Origin: Apostichopus japonicus
Taxonomy: Eukaryota; Echinodermata; Holothuroidea; Aspidochirotida; Stichopodidae
Length of the DNA: 64,000 nt
Direction of reading: 5' to 3'
Assembly (NCBI RefSeq): GCF_037975245.1
Contig: NC_092564.1
Coordinates: 12,426,484-12,490,483 of the forward strand
The translations under genes and the position numbers were made by a program. The notes beneath the pieces are model-generated. The model ran no database searches. It was not told where the DNA came from and was given only the letters and a program-made list of their open reading frames with translations. Shown here piece after piece: positions 36,941 to 49,251 of the stretch (its first letter is position 1; each line of letters opens with the position of its first letter).

Positions 36941-39900
36941 ACCTCAGGTTAAGTTTGGACAGAATGGTATTAAAAAACATTTCTGAATGTTGTTAGTATA
37001 GTAGTAAAATTCTTATCTGCACAAAACTCTGAAGGATTTCAGAAACGATTCTATTTAATGAAATTTGAAGAAAAACTGGCAAACCTTTGATAAAGTTAAT
37101 TGATAATATAGTTGTAAAGTGAAAGGGGATTGATACAGATCTGTTCTTTCCTGCATGCATGCATAAAAAAGAGCCGTCGTGCTTGTTCACCAGGGAATCG
37201 GAAGTGTGGTTGTTTAATTTGTTAGTAATGTACGTAATTTTGGGGTCGAAATTTGCTTTCCTCTGCATCTTTGATTCTTATATAAAATGCTTTTTATGCT
37301 ATTTTTCTGCATCAGCAACATTCCTACGAATGCCCATGGATGGTAACCGCTACCGTACATCATTTGTGCATGTAGGATGTATAAACCTTTCTGTTCCATT
37401 ACAACTCCCTGATAACACTGTACAATACAATAATGTATCCAGGTGCTAAACAATACTCACACATTGTTAGGACCACTCTGCTATTGTACTGTCTTATCAG
37501 TAATATTTTTTTTATTTTGGTCAGATAGTTTGTTGTTCTGTCAACAAAAAAAGATAAAAGTTTAGTTGCATTTGTTTGAACATTGTTAAAGAGTATATAT
37601 ACCATACATTGTATAGAACTGTATAAACCTACCAGTCTTAGATGCCTGTATTACTTACATTAAGAAAGAATAATACTGTCTCTTAGCATTACATTAAATT
37701 AATAATAGCAAAGATATCAGCTTGGAGTTACAGTTTAAAGCTTGAAAGTGACAAGTCAGATACAGATCTTTTTGAAGTTTATAATGCAGTCAGTGAGGAA
37801 CAACTCTAATTGATATAAATAACGGAAAATTTTAATTCCGCCGTTAGGAAAGCCTTATTTGAAAACACCAATTAAGTTAAACTTGTGTGGTCTTACTGAT
37901 CACGATTCTAACTTTAGTTACAAATTTGGCCATACCTTTCAGTTTTGTAAAGGAAAGTGAAAAATGAAAGATGTGTTCTGGCTGTTAGCCTAAGTTCATA
38001 TTATAAATAAAAAGGTTCCAGTTTCGGAAGTACAGCAAGGCATGCTGAGTAAGGTATGCAAAAGAAACAAATTGAATTACTCAGATAATCACAGCCATTT
38101 ACGTCATCTAGTTAACCGCCTTTCACTTTTTAATTTAGACTCGTTAGTGATTGTTTCCAGTAGAGCTTAAAAACCGACCGAGTAACAAGAAGTTAAATTG
38201 TTTCATTTTCACTTTTGACTTTGAACCTTCAAGCTTCCCTTGCGGTATTTATACCTCCAGCAGGTCCCATGTAAAACACTGATGCGAGATCTCCATTAAC
38301 TAAATTATCGCCCCGTTAATGAAGTCGACCACAGCTGAACCCATCTGTTGTACACAATCAACTGGATTAAACAGTTTGTATTGTAAATCATCAAGTTCTG
38401 TGGTAAGAGCATCGTGTAGGTTTACTAAATATATGATGATTATGATGTTTGCTTGTGACCGCACAGTAAGACATTCTTAGACATTCTTACCATTCCCTGA
38501 TGTGGTCCCAGATGCCATTAACCAGGAGAAGATGTTCCCCATAGGTGAGATTAGTAAATATTTGTAATTCTACAGCTGTGGCATCTTAAATGCCTGCCTA
38601 TGCAGCTTTATTCCAGTTTGTAAATGAAATGGTTAATCATTATAATACCATCACGAGACGTAGGAGGAGGTTAACTCCACCAGTCCCGGTTCATGTGCGA
38701 CAGCTGCATTTTAATGGTGCGGGTACGGTGCAACTGCATGCTGCGGTCATGTTTATCTGATGTTTGACAATTTTTACAATCAGCCATCAATTAGACACAT
38801 AAGTGTCAGTTCATTTAACTTGAAAGTGTGTGACAACATTGCTCAGTTGTCTGGAAGAGTTTTAAAAAAAATCTCTAAAACGAAAATGAAAGCATGATTG
38901 GGGGGGTCTTTCCCAAAGAGCAATGTGTAGTGTGCATGTTAGTTTTAATTAAACACTGCATATTTGAGGAATTGGTTTTGTTTATATTCTAGTTACAAGT
39001 CGTGTGATAGTGATGATAAGAGTGTTCATTTCATTCTGACAGGTTTAAGGGTGCATGCATGTACTATATCTATATGATCAGCATACAGTGTATACACGGT
39101 GGAGCAGTACTGCATTCTAAGACACAGTACTATCTATCAGATTTGAAATATTTTGACCTATTTATATTTTGACGTAACTGTTGCTCTTTTTCGCTATTTC
39201 TATCACCTAGAATGATTTCCATAATTCCTGCATGTATAACAGCTAGTTTTGAATTTTATGTATTATGATTTTTACAAGCGATCCGAATCAACGTGCACAA
39301 ATACTTTGTCCTTACCTTACAATTTGGTTTACCAAGTTTGCTCAAAACTGACATTAACCAAGAAACGTAACATTTGCAAATGAATTAATCTATCATTGAA
39401 TCAATCAGTCAGTATAAATAAATCTCTTTGAGCTTAAATTGTCAATGGATCAGCAGTGAATTCTCTATCAGTCAAACTTATAGTATTCTTCATGGTTATG
39501 TTCAGATTTTTACATTCTCTCAATTGTGTAAAAAAAAACTAAAAAAGTAACAATATTTCCATGAATTTAGACACAAACCTACATGATATCAGATAAAAGT
39601 ATTCTTTTCACTTCCACTAGATGAGCGTACATGAGTGTGTAATAAACACTCCACACTCCACCAATACTTATACGTCATAGTCTTCTGGCACATACAGTAA
39701 GTACTAAGGCAGCAGCAGCCCCAGGGTATCAACACCAGTTTATCTCATATTCTTATTTTGTTTTGGATTAAAATTTTCTGGGATGTCCTGAAGCTTTTAG
39801 TGTTCTTCATCTTCTCTCCTCCTCCTCCTCCTCAAAGTTTTGGCGGTATTAGTTGTACTATCGATCTTGATTCCATCTCGTCTCTGCCTCTCTCTCTCTT

Positions 39901-40505
39901 TCTCTACTCGCTGTGGATCACTTGGCTGTCTTTTGGCTTATTATCCAAATTGAATCATTTCATGGTGGTTGGCCATTGTTCATGCTTGACCTTTCTTCCT
40001 CGTCAGACAAAAATTATCACCATCAAAATTTATTAAATTTTGGGTTATATCTATATCTAAGCTAGAATTCCGAAGTATTTGATGAGTATAATTGAAGTCA
40101 GTGTCAGATTAGTGGATACTACGGAGTTAAATAACATTTTACGTAAGTTATATAATATTCTCTTTGAAGAAAATATCCACTTTAAACAATGGTGGGTTAG
40201 CAGTGCATTTGTTTAAATTTATCCATCTGTGCACTATAGATTATTGTAGTAGTAAGGATATCAAAAGAATTAATTATGAGCTCATTTAGAGAATGATTGT
40301 TTGCTATGAGCTCATAGCAAGCTAGTCACAAGACCCTGTGGAGATTCTCAAAAGGTATTCTGATGAAAGGATAGCAATTTCACAGAAGAACTGTACTTCA
40401 TATAATTACAAAGACCCACAGCTACAGTAGATCAAGTTTACATTTTAAATGTTGGTGAAAAAGTTATTAAAACAAAACCTCATAGAAACTTTAATATGGA
40501 ATAAG
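36941..40505. other. Non-coding stretch
   Basis: No gene is supported. A (CTC)n run lies at about 39816-39833. AT-rich homeodomain-like words (TTAATGA, ATTAACTAAATTA) cluster near 38290-38330. Confidence 0.5.
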
Positions 40506-40850
40506 CATGATCTGTGCCCCAAGTGCAGTCCATGTAGGCAAAAGCAGACATGCTCGCAGACATGATTTGCCAGGACTGGCCCCAGGAGCGCTGGGATTCG
40601 GTCAGTGCCTGGCTGACGGACAAAGCTGCCTAAAAGAAAAGAAAGTCCGGCTCCTCTAAGACAGGAAAAAAGAAGCCACTGCTAGATAAGAGCCCCCAGG
40701 TAGCCACCGAGATGGCTTAAGTCCTCGGCAATGAGGGGCAGAGGTCCTCAGAGCCTACTCAGGATTATGATTACAACCCCCTTTCCCTTCCATCCCTTCC
40801 CCACCTGTCTCCTTCCGTCCCATCCCCTACCATCCCCCCGGTCCAGCCCT
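40506..40850 (+). pseudogene. Broken cysteine-rich gag-like relic
   Basis: A GC-rich island in AT-rich DNA. One frame reads HDLCPKCSPCRQKQTCSQT from 40506. A different frame then reads DMICQDWPQERWDSVSAWL. After a stop the same frame continues KKRKSGSSKTGKKKPLLDKS and, after another stop, a Ser/Pro-rich end. Cysteine-rich block, Trp-rich segment, then a basic stretch is the style of gag-like or ORF1 proteins of retroelements (for example DIRS-type), but the assignment is a guess. One frameshift and two in-frame stops make it a pseudogene if it was coding. Confidence 0.35.
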
Positions 40851-41208
40851 GTAATTCATAATACAAAAGATTTGGTGCAAGTAGCAGTCATCTTCAGATG
40901 AATGTAAAGCTGAAACATTTATGATTTGATTTTAGCAACATAGTATGCAAATCACTCAAGAGTTCTCAATTTCTATTAATAGCACTCTCCCAAATTGACT
41001 ACAGAGTAGTGCACTACTTAATTATATTTGTCTACATGAGAGAGCGTTCTCATTTTTACCTGTCGATAAATCAATACGCACTCATATGAAATTTCATATT
41101 TTTCCATGCAATAGTGGACTAGAACCAAACTTCTTTTTTTTATCTTTCTGCAATATCCTCCATGAATCCTTGCAGCATTGCCATTTTCGTCAGGTGTTTG
41201 TGGCATGT

Positions 41209-41300
41209 GTGTGCGCGCGCCACGAGAATGAGTTTGTTCATTAAAGACGAGACTCGCAGAGAACGGCCGGCAGGAATTCGTGACTCAGTCATATATTTAA
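41209..41300. promoter_or_regulatory. CpG-rich patch with AP-1-like site
   Basis: GTGTGCGCGCGCCACGAG is followed by ACGGCCGGCAGG, then TGACTCAGTCA at 41281-41291 (a full AP-1/MARE-like palindrome) and TATATTTAA at 41292-41300. CpG density is far above the surroundings. No transcript start can be shown, so a promoter or enhancer role is inference. Confidence 0.25.
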
Positions 41301-42027
41301 CGTCTCCTTTCAGAGTTTACAGAAGGATGGAGTAGGCAGGGCAAATTCTGTCAGCTCAAAGGCAATTTTTTTTCATCAAGGGGATTAGGATGGTGTGCAT
41401 TTCAAGATGATGGTTTCATATTTAATGTCAAAACTTGCAACTTTCTCTGACGTAAAATGCAGAAGAAAGAGATCGAAGGAAGCTCAATTACAGCGGGGGG
41501 CTTTCTCGGGAGACATGAAAAGTTTGGGGGTGATGTGTAATCACCTTTGAGGATGGGAGTTTAAACTTAAATCATTGAATGACTCTGAGTGATGGAAAAT
41601 TACCATAGATGTCAGGAAATTAATATTGGCATCGTCAATAAGAGATAACCATTAAAATTCATTTTCATGAGGTCCATGCTGAATTACAATTCAGTAAGGG
41701 GATATCTGATGCTCTTGTATGTTTTATAAATTCAGACGTCCATTTCGGAATGATCGCTTCTGACAATTCATCAAAAAAGAAGGTATGAAGTTGTAGAATG
41801 TCAAGGGATTGTGTGCCAAATTAAAAGGTGATGAAGCTATTCTTTAACAAAGTTGAAATGAAACACACATCTGCATTTATAGATATGTACTACAGGTGAG
41901 AAATATGTTTAAATGGGAGAAATGCAGAAATTTATATTGACAAATTCTTTGGTTGTATCGATTTTGATTACAGTATCCACATGAATTGATTGTATAAATG
42001 AAATCAACTGATTGAGTTTTACTTCAA

Positions 42028-42084
42028 TCCCCCCATCCCCCCTCCCCTTCCCCCTCTCTCCTCTCTTTCTCTCCTCTTCTCCTC
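42028..42084. repeat. C/T-rich polypyrimidine tract
   Basis: Nearly pure pyrimidines, from CCCCCCATCCCCCC to TCTCCTCTTCTCCTC. Confidence 0.9.
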
Positions 42085-44401
42085 TATGGGCAATCTATAA
42101 CTGATTCTCTGGCCTAGTATTATCCCCCAGCAAATGTAAGAACTTTAGTGAATTGGAATGGTTCCATTCCAAACTTTCATCACACAGAGTGCCCCAGATA
42201 AATACAAAATATTCTCATTATTATGTAGTCACACTTATACAAATATATTTTATTTTATCTTTATTGTAAATCTTTAAATGTATAGCTTCAGTAGTGAATG
42301 TTTCCTATTTGTTACTAGAGCTTAGTAAGAATTATATATACTGTACTGTACACCCTTGAACTGACCACCAGAACTGAATTCAGATTTCAGCCTCTAGTGT
42401 CTTAAATGATCATGCCATAATTTAAACTGCAGAAGTCCATCCAGATAGGTTGTGTTTTCTGTACGATTGGATACTGTCTGTGTTGTTACATGTTGAGCTG
42501 TGAAGTCGTTGAATTTCGTGGGAAACACCTGTTCTATTTTTACAACAATGCAAACATAAGACAATAGGCCTGGTATCACAAATTTGTACCTGCAGACATG
42601 TGAATAGATGACATCATGCATAGTATTTATTACACTATATATACCTGTACCTGTATGCAACGAACCATCCCACCCTATCTTCTTTATTATACAGCAGTTG
42701 TGAATTCCCGGGAGATAAATATGCCATATTACCGAATCTATTAAAAAATGATGATATTATGTTTAGTCTGTGAAGAATGGTGACATCGTCATTGGATTTC
42801 TTCTGCCTGCGGCCTGCGGGTATAGAGAGTACTTCATACGTGACTGAACCGGCTATGTATGTGAAGTTTGCTGCATGGACTCCGTATCTCAATAACTAGG
42901 CCAAATTAATCAGCAATGTGCCAGTTAAGTAGGATAACACATGTGGGTATTTGCATTTAATATTTGAACAGTTCAAATGGGGGAGGAAAATGTCCTTTAA
43001 TGTGCATTTGCCATTTATATATACTGCATCTCAGGAGATGCCATTTAGACTCAGAATTGTCTAGCTGTTTGGGACCATATTTTTTGAGAGGTCACAGCAG
43101 TTCTCCACTCTGTAGAAAACGTCATTCGACTTGGGAACACATTGTTACCGTACATGCGACTGGCTGTTCCTTTGGTAAGAAAAAAGAAATAGTTTGAAAA
43201 ATATAAAGCGTTCAAAAAGGGAGGTGTAGATCATTTGTCAGGCTCTGGATTTTCTAGCTAATACACATGAAATGTGGGGGGCAAAAGTCAGATTTTTCTT
43301 GTCTTCTTTTCGCTTTGAATGATTCCACATTACGTGCTGTTCATTCATCGGTGTATAATCACCATACTGGGGTATTTTTTTTTTTTACATCCCTTGAAAC
43401 ATTTTTTTTTGGCTATCAATTTCCTTTCTATGGAGCATATAGTTACATTCGGTTGAGTGAGTAGCCGAAGGAAGTTTGAAACCCTGACTCTGACGTCCCT
43501 CAAAAAACTTTTCTTCTCTTTACAAAAAGATTTGTATCATTCCTTTGACTCTTTGGTTACTATATTCACTAAACTTCAGCTGCAGTGAAATAGTTGGTCG
43601 GTTTGCCAATGGCATCATCCCATTTCAAGAGAAAGCAGCGCGTGTGAATTGATATCATGATGACAATTGCGACCTGCTTTCAGGTCATAGACCAGAGATC
43701 CTTATCTTGGCTTTTCTCTTTTATTTTATATCCATCATTGGTCTTCAGCTCCTGTGCCTTCCAGCTGAAATTTATTGATTGACTGTTTGGGAAGGAGATG
43801 TTAGGGATTAATGTCAGGTATTTGGCTGTGAGATTGGCAAGATAGATGATATATGTGCTCAAGAATCAAGAAAATAAGCTGGCAGACAGGGATATCCACA
43901 CCTCTGATAGATTAAATTACAAATGTCCCCATTTTATATACACCTTTGTGAATGGTAATTAAAGAATATATCCACCCCTGTTGCTGACAGTTACCATAGA
44001 CTGTGTTTATTTGTGCAGGGTGACATTTCACTCTCAAGGTTGAAAATATCCCGGAGACAAAAAGTGATTATAGAGATCAAAGTCAGGGGAGAACATGAGC
44101 AGAAACAGCTAGACTTATTAAATTATTAAATTTATAACTTTAAAGCTGGGGATGTTGTCAGCTCATGAATTAATACTAGTAGCCGTCAGTCTAACAAAGT
44201 AGGATGGAGATTGCATGTATGTGTTTTTTATTATTTGAATATTATATAATGTTGAATTAAAACATGTCTCTCAGTTTTATTGACATTCATATTGCTAAAT
44301 ATATTGTATTTATATGATATTATGCAATGTGAATAGGGTTTAAAGTTTTTGATTTTTAAAAAAATCCAATATGTTAAGTATATCGGTACCACACATATTC
44401 T

Positions 44402-44416
44402 AGATCACTATATGGT
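44402..44416. repeat. Target-site duplication of the U2-headed unit (left)
   Basis: AGATCACTATATGGT, 14 of 15 bases identical to 44619-44633. Confidence 0.8.
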
Positions 44417-44618
44417 ACTTTTTCAGAAAAAGTCGCTCAGGAAAGAACCTGGGCACGAAAACCAAACTACTGAATGACTGATCCGCTTCTAACCCCAGTC
44501 CCCTTGCATCGGGTCTGTGACTGTGTGATCATCGTCAGGTGTGCATCACCATTCCCCTCGAAAGGGAACAGAACAGATACTACACATGATCTTAGCCAAA
44601 AGGCTGAGAAGCGAGAAG
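44417..44618 (-). mobile_element. U2 snRNA-headed retroposon (202 bp)
   Basis: Read on the minus strand, the unit begins CTTCT then CGCTTCTCAGCCTTTTGGCT, which continues AAGATCATGTGTAGTATC TGTTC. This is the 5' end of U2 snRNA (stem-loop I and the GUAGUA branch-site pairing region) over about 43 bases with two differences from the vertebrate sequence as I recall it. After that it departs completely: TTCCCTTTCGAGGGGAA hairpin, no Sm-site run, no U2 stem-loops III/IV. It ends with a hairpin ACTTTTTCTGAAAAAGT. A 15-bp duplication with one mismatch, AGATCAC(T/A)ATATGGT, flanks it at 44402-44416 and 44619-44633, showing insertion as one unit. Either a SINE with an snRNA head or a one-off template-switch chimera. 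Confidence 0.8.
44571..44613 (-). pseudogene. U2 snRNA 5'-domain remnant
   Basis: 43 bases matching positions 3-45 of U2 with two mismatches (GG to AG in the stem-loop I region, AAG to ATG before GTGTAGTA). The branch-point recognition GTAGTA is intact. The Sm site and 3' domains are absent, so this cannot make a working U2. Confidence 0.85.
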
Positions 44619-44633
44619 AGATCACAATATGGT
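44619..44633. repeat. Target-site duplication of the U2-headed unit (right)
   Basis: AGATCACAATATGGT, abutting the U2-like 5' end. Confidence 0.8.
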
Positions 44634-45183
44634 GTATATACTTATATTCAAGGCACACTAAGTCTACTGGGGTATGTGGCAGGATTAATCATAGCAGACT
44701 CCTCATCTACAGTGTAGGGGATTATACCATATATACCCAGTACAAACTACTACTTACATAGAGATGTCGAATGACAGACTTACATTGTACAGTATGTCTT
44801 TTTGCAAGGATATCTGCCAGATAATGCTCTTATCTAGAGCTGTGACTCTGGGTGAAAATAATCCTTTAATCCTCTCAGAGCTAATTTTACAATCAGATTA
44901 TACATGCACTCCCACTGTTATATCTTCATGGTCCTTGTCTTCATCTTTCAAAAGAATCAGATAGATTTTGCAGGTATAAAAAAGAACTTATACCCATACT
45001 TTAGCTATTCCAAGAAGTTTAAGATGGATTTAATTTATTTTTTTGAGAGGGTGGAGTATTACTATAATCTAGAATGCAGCTATTCAGTTCTATAACTTGA
45101 ACATCAAGTACTGAAAGTCCTTCATGAGATGAATTATCTACCAGTACTAGAAGGGGGTGCTTTAGCAGGGTTCTGCTTCCACT

Positions 45184-45202
45184 TATATATATATATATAT
45201 AT
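45184..45202. repeat. (TA)n microsatellite
   Basis: About nine TA units. Confidence 0.95.
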
Positions 45203-45570
45203 CAGATTTCACTTTCTTAGTAGATAGAATCACATGTAGCTGTTTTTTGGGTGAAAGTTCATTAAAGTCAGGCACAGTTGTTTGGTGTCACGATATACAT
45301 ATAATATTCCTGTTAGTTATTGTAACTCTCTTAACATTACTAGTCATCATGTCTAGTAAGCTTGTGGTATTCAAACCTTTAATCTCTCCAGTTACACAAA
45401 ATCTACATACAATTGATTTAGCCCATATATATTTTGTTGTTGCTGACATTATATGACTTCCCATGTAAATGTTTGCATTGTTCACAGACTATACAGATGC
45501 TTATCTACCTGTAGACACACACTGCATGCATGGCTAGCTGACAAGAGGGGGAGGGGGGGTTTAGGAGGGT

Positions 45571-45630
45571 CAGGGGGATGAAAGCCCTAGGGCCTGGGTC
45601 AATTAGGAGGCCCTGTAGGGATATATTGAG
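45571..45630 (+). repeat. Dispersed GC-rich repeat, copy 2
   Basis: CTAGGGCCTGGGTCAATTAG then GAGGCCCTGTAGGG and ATATTGAG. Similar to 3114-3175. It is preceded by a G-rich run (45547-45577) and followed by a local inverted repeat GGCCTGGT ... ACCAGGCC (about 45687-45720). Confidence 0.45.
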
Positions 45631-48081
45631 GAAGTCAAGAAAATATGGGATAAATAATAGCATAAAAATGAATAGTGCAAGAAGGGGCCTGGTGAGGGTT
45701 AGCACCTACTGTACCAGGCCATTGACACTTCTGATACTTTAATACACACACTTTAATTATATACTTGTTCCTTTTAAGTAGAATCTATTGTGGTTTGAAA
45801 CATTTGAGGATTAATCATATTTTCCTATGGCTATATTAAGCATGTAAAAAAGTACGTTATTTAGAGAAATATGTACAAAAACTTGATAACTGAACACTTG
45901 AAAGTATCGTATCTTCTGAACATAAGATGATGGAGGTATGGAGAAGCATTGACAAGTGATCCATAAATTCATTGAACGTAGCTCTGTGCTTGTTCTATGT
46001 CACAGTATGACACATTTAGAACTCTTGAGTTTCTCTCAAGCTGTGTCAGTATATCAGACTTTGTAGTATGAGTACTACATTATCAGTATTAGTACTTGAT
46101 TAGAATTCCTAATCTCAGTATGAGTAAAGGCTCGAAACAAGATTACAAGTATAGCTAGTACTTATCAGTCACACCCAGAGTAGGATTGTATGGGTACAAG
46201 AAGAAATTCATGAGGCCAACGAGTATGAACTTAACCAGTACTGCAAGATGGCAACTCATATGTTGTTACAACACAGAAGAGAGAAAAAAACGAAAGCCCG
46301 TATTCCAAATCTACCTAAGAAATTTTTGATTGGAATAAAGCCAGCTCCCTCCCTGACTTATACTTCTTTGGTACAGTACTTGAGCTGTCTAGCTGAGGAT
46401 AAAACACAATTGGAATATATCTCTCTTGAGCCGTGCTTAGGTTCCAACCCAATATCTACTTCTTGAATTCATAACCTTTCACTATTATTTATGTTGAACT
46501 TTCTAGTGTTTGTATAGATTTCAATTACTTTCTTGTCAACTTCCATACACTCTGGTATAAATACAACTCTGGTATGTAGAGTAGTGTCTGTAGGTACAGT
46601 AGCATTCCAGTTAGGAAATTTTAAAAGAGAAATTGGACTCGGCCTTTGAAGCTGTCAAAGAAGTGGTGACCCTTGTGTAAATCATTTTACCTTGACTTGT
46701 GAATTTAAGTCTTCCCATCCATGCAGGGTATGTCATTTAAAGGAGTATAGTAACCATACTTAACACAGTCAGAGGGTAATAACGAATCAAGGAAGACACG
46801 TGCACGGTTTACTGTGAAATCAAAGAATGTGTCGGTAACGCCTTAACTGATGACAAATAGAATCCAGATTGTACATAGTCGGAAGATTAATTGGAAATTA
46901 AATGTTCAAGAAGCAGACACAACAAAATGGGTTTTCTCTTGCATTATCTAGAGGGACATGTATGATCACTTCGGCTGGCTTAATACCTGATCCAAGAATT
47001 TATACATGATCCAAGAGCTAAATTACAATGTATCTATGCCTAATTACCTTATTATCTCTGAAGATGTATACATACATGTATCATTTGTTTGGCATCAATA
47101 AAACCACAAATTAAACAGCAGAGACACTTTTCCAATTTCAGTATTTCTCTAATATAGTGGAGCGAACATAAGTGAGTATCTGATGAATTTGACAAAGAGG
47201 CCCCAGAACTATCTCTATAAGCCTCCAAGATTATATGAAGTACCTAGTGCATTGTTTTACAATTGAGATAACATGAACTGGCTTCTTGTAAACTCTGATC
47301 AGCTATCCAAGTCTCTCTCTTTGCCTGTTAATATGTTCCTATTACCTTCATTAATGATTGTATGACATTTGTATTGAACATCAATTCAGCTTATGTTTGG
47401 ATATATTGCTCCCTTAGATATGAAATTACCCTATAAGGGTTGGCTGTATCATTATACCAGTCATTCAGCCGTATTGTACAATGAAACAAATCCTATATTG
47501 GACCAGCTGCTATGTAAAATTTGTTTTTATAGCATGCATGCATCATATGACTGTGCACTTCAACCTACATGTATGACAAGAGTATTATATATTGCATTGT
47601 GTGGTGATAGGCATGTGCGTGTGTTTACCTTATTGTTACACATGTACTGATAACCCATTGTTCTCCTTTGTGCGATTCTAGTCAACCATAGAACTCCATT
47701 CAGTATACATAGCACCTTATATGTACTGCTTTAGCTCTGTGAGTATTCCCATCTGGTAAGCCGTGTTGAAAATAGTGAAAAAGTCAGGAAAATTGATCAT
47801 CAAAATGAAAATATGAATAAAAAAAAACTCCAGGTGTTGTATTTGTGTGTCTGTGTGCATGGAATTGATATGTGAGGACACAGCTGAATACTAACTGTAA
47901 ATATATTAGACTAAGTAACACGTGTATGTACAGTATGTGTGTGTGTATGAATGTGCAGGGAGCTCATGCTACTGGGACAAATAAGTAAATTTCTCATTGC
48001 CGCGTGTATCATATTTCATTCTTGTGTAGTTGTCTGATTTTGTTCAATATTTACTAACATATCAAAGTTATTGCATACTGT

Positions 48082-48297
48082 ATTGTGTTTTAAGAAGTAT
48101 AGTTTCTTGTTTTTCCTTCAATCCTTACAAACTTCCTCTTAATTCGCATTAACATAAATTAGTTTATATTGCCTTTCATCAGTTTCAATTTACTGTGTTT
48201 TAAGAAACTTAGTTTCTCTCTTCGCTTTCAATCCTTTCAGCTTCCTCTTAATTAGCAATTAACATTTAGTTTATAGTGCCTTTCATTAGTGTCAATC
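48082..48297. repeat. 110-bp tandem duplication
   Basis: TGTGTTTTAAGAA recurs at a 110-bp period. Each unit contains CTTCCTCTTAATT, TTTAGTTTATA-like and TGCCTTTCAT blocks. The copies have diverged moderately with small indels. Confidence 0.88.
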
Positions 48298-49251
48298 ATC
48301 ATGATCTACAAACGGTTGGCATCAAAAGTGAAACTAATGCCAATTGAAATGTAGATGTAACTTTTCTAGAATACTTATTAGCTATTTTTTTCTCTCTATA
48401 GATGTTTCCTCACATTTTATGTACGTCTTACTGGCCTAGAAATTTGGGGTTATCTACTGGTTAAATGCCGGTGCATTTTGTCGTTTGCCAACTGTTGTAG
48501 AAGAAAAGACACAGGTAGCATTTACATTTTCCATGTAAGAACATCAGCACATGATTCAGTATCAAGTCGGTTAACCATTCTTGTGTCAAAAAACTCTCTA
48601 TGATAGATCAATGTGTACCTTACATGAGCCCTGTAGTACTGTTTATTAATGCAATAAATGCTACTGGGCTGCAGCTAGCTAACTCTCACAAGCCTGTACA
48701 GTAACAAACATGTGTAGTTCAGGAAATTAAATAAGGTCAGTGAGAAGTTCATTTTAGCAAATAGATTTATTTTAAGAATTTGCAGTTTTTAGCAGGTGGC
48801 TAAAATGGTAAAATTCTTGGCTTAGCAGGACATCTATACATTTTTATTGTTCATCTAAGCAGCAAGACATCAGAGATGCGGAAATTATATAAAACTTAAA
48901 CCAGTGAAGCTGTTCTGTTTCGTAAAAAGAATATTTGGTTTTGTATTGATTGTTTTAATCTGAATACATTCAGGGCTGATTCCTCTGATATTTAGCTCTC
49001 CTACAATATTTTGTGGACGTCATTTGATAATTCAATACTGAAAATATGAGCCTATATCATTGCAAGTTTATCATATATGGGGAAATTTACTAAATATCAT
49101 TTCATTGTTTAAGTTTGTTTTCTTGAAAGATGACTCATGCTACTCAACGGTAGACATGTATGTCAATCACTTCTATAGTTCATATTAAGCTGATTTAAAC
49201 ATTACTAGTTTCTTTAATAATTAACTTCTAGTCATAAGTTGCCACAGTAAG
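48298..49251. other. Non-coding stretch
   Basis: Nothing recognised. Confidence 0.5.

Larger units (their letters stand above)
40851..44401. other. Non-coding stretch
   Basis: No supported gene. Contains a CpG-rich patch with an AP-1-like site (41209-41300) and a polypyrimidine tract (42028-42084). Confidence 0.5.
44634..48081. other. Non-coding stretch
   Basis: No gene is supported. Holds a (TA)n run at 45184-45202 and the second copy of the GC-rich dispersed repeat. Confidence 0.5.

Noticed and set aside
44417-44613. A functional U2 snRNA gene
   Set aside because: Only the first ~43 bases match; the Sm site and the 3' stem-loops are absent and target duplications show retroposition.
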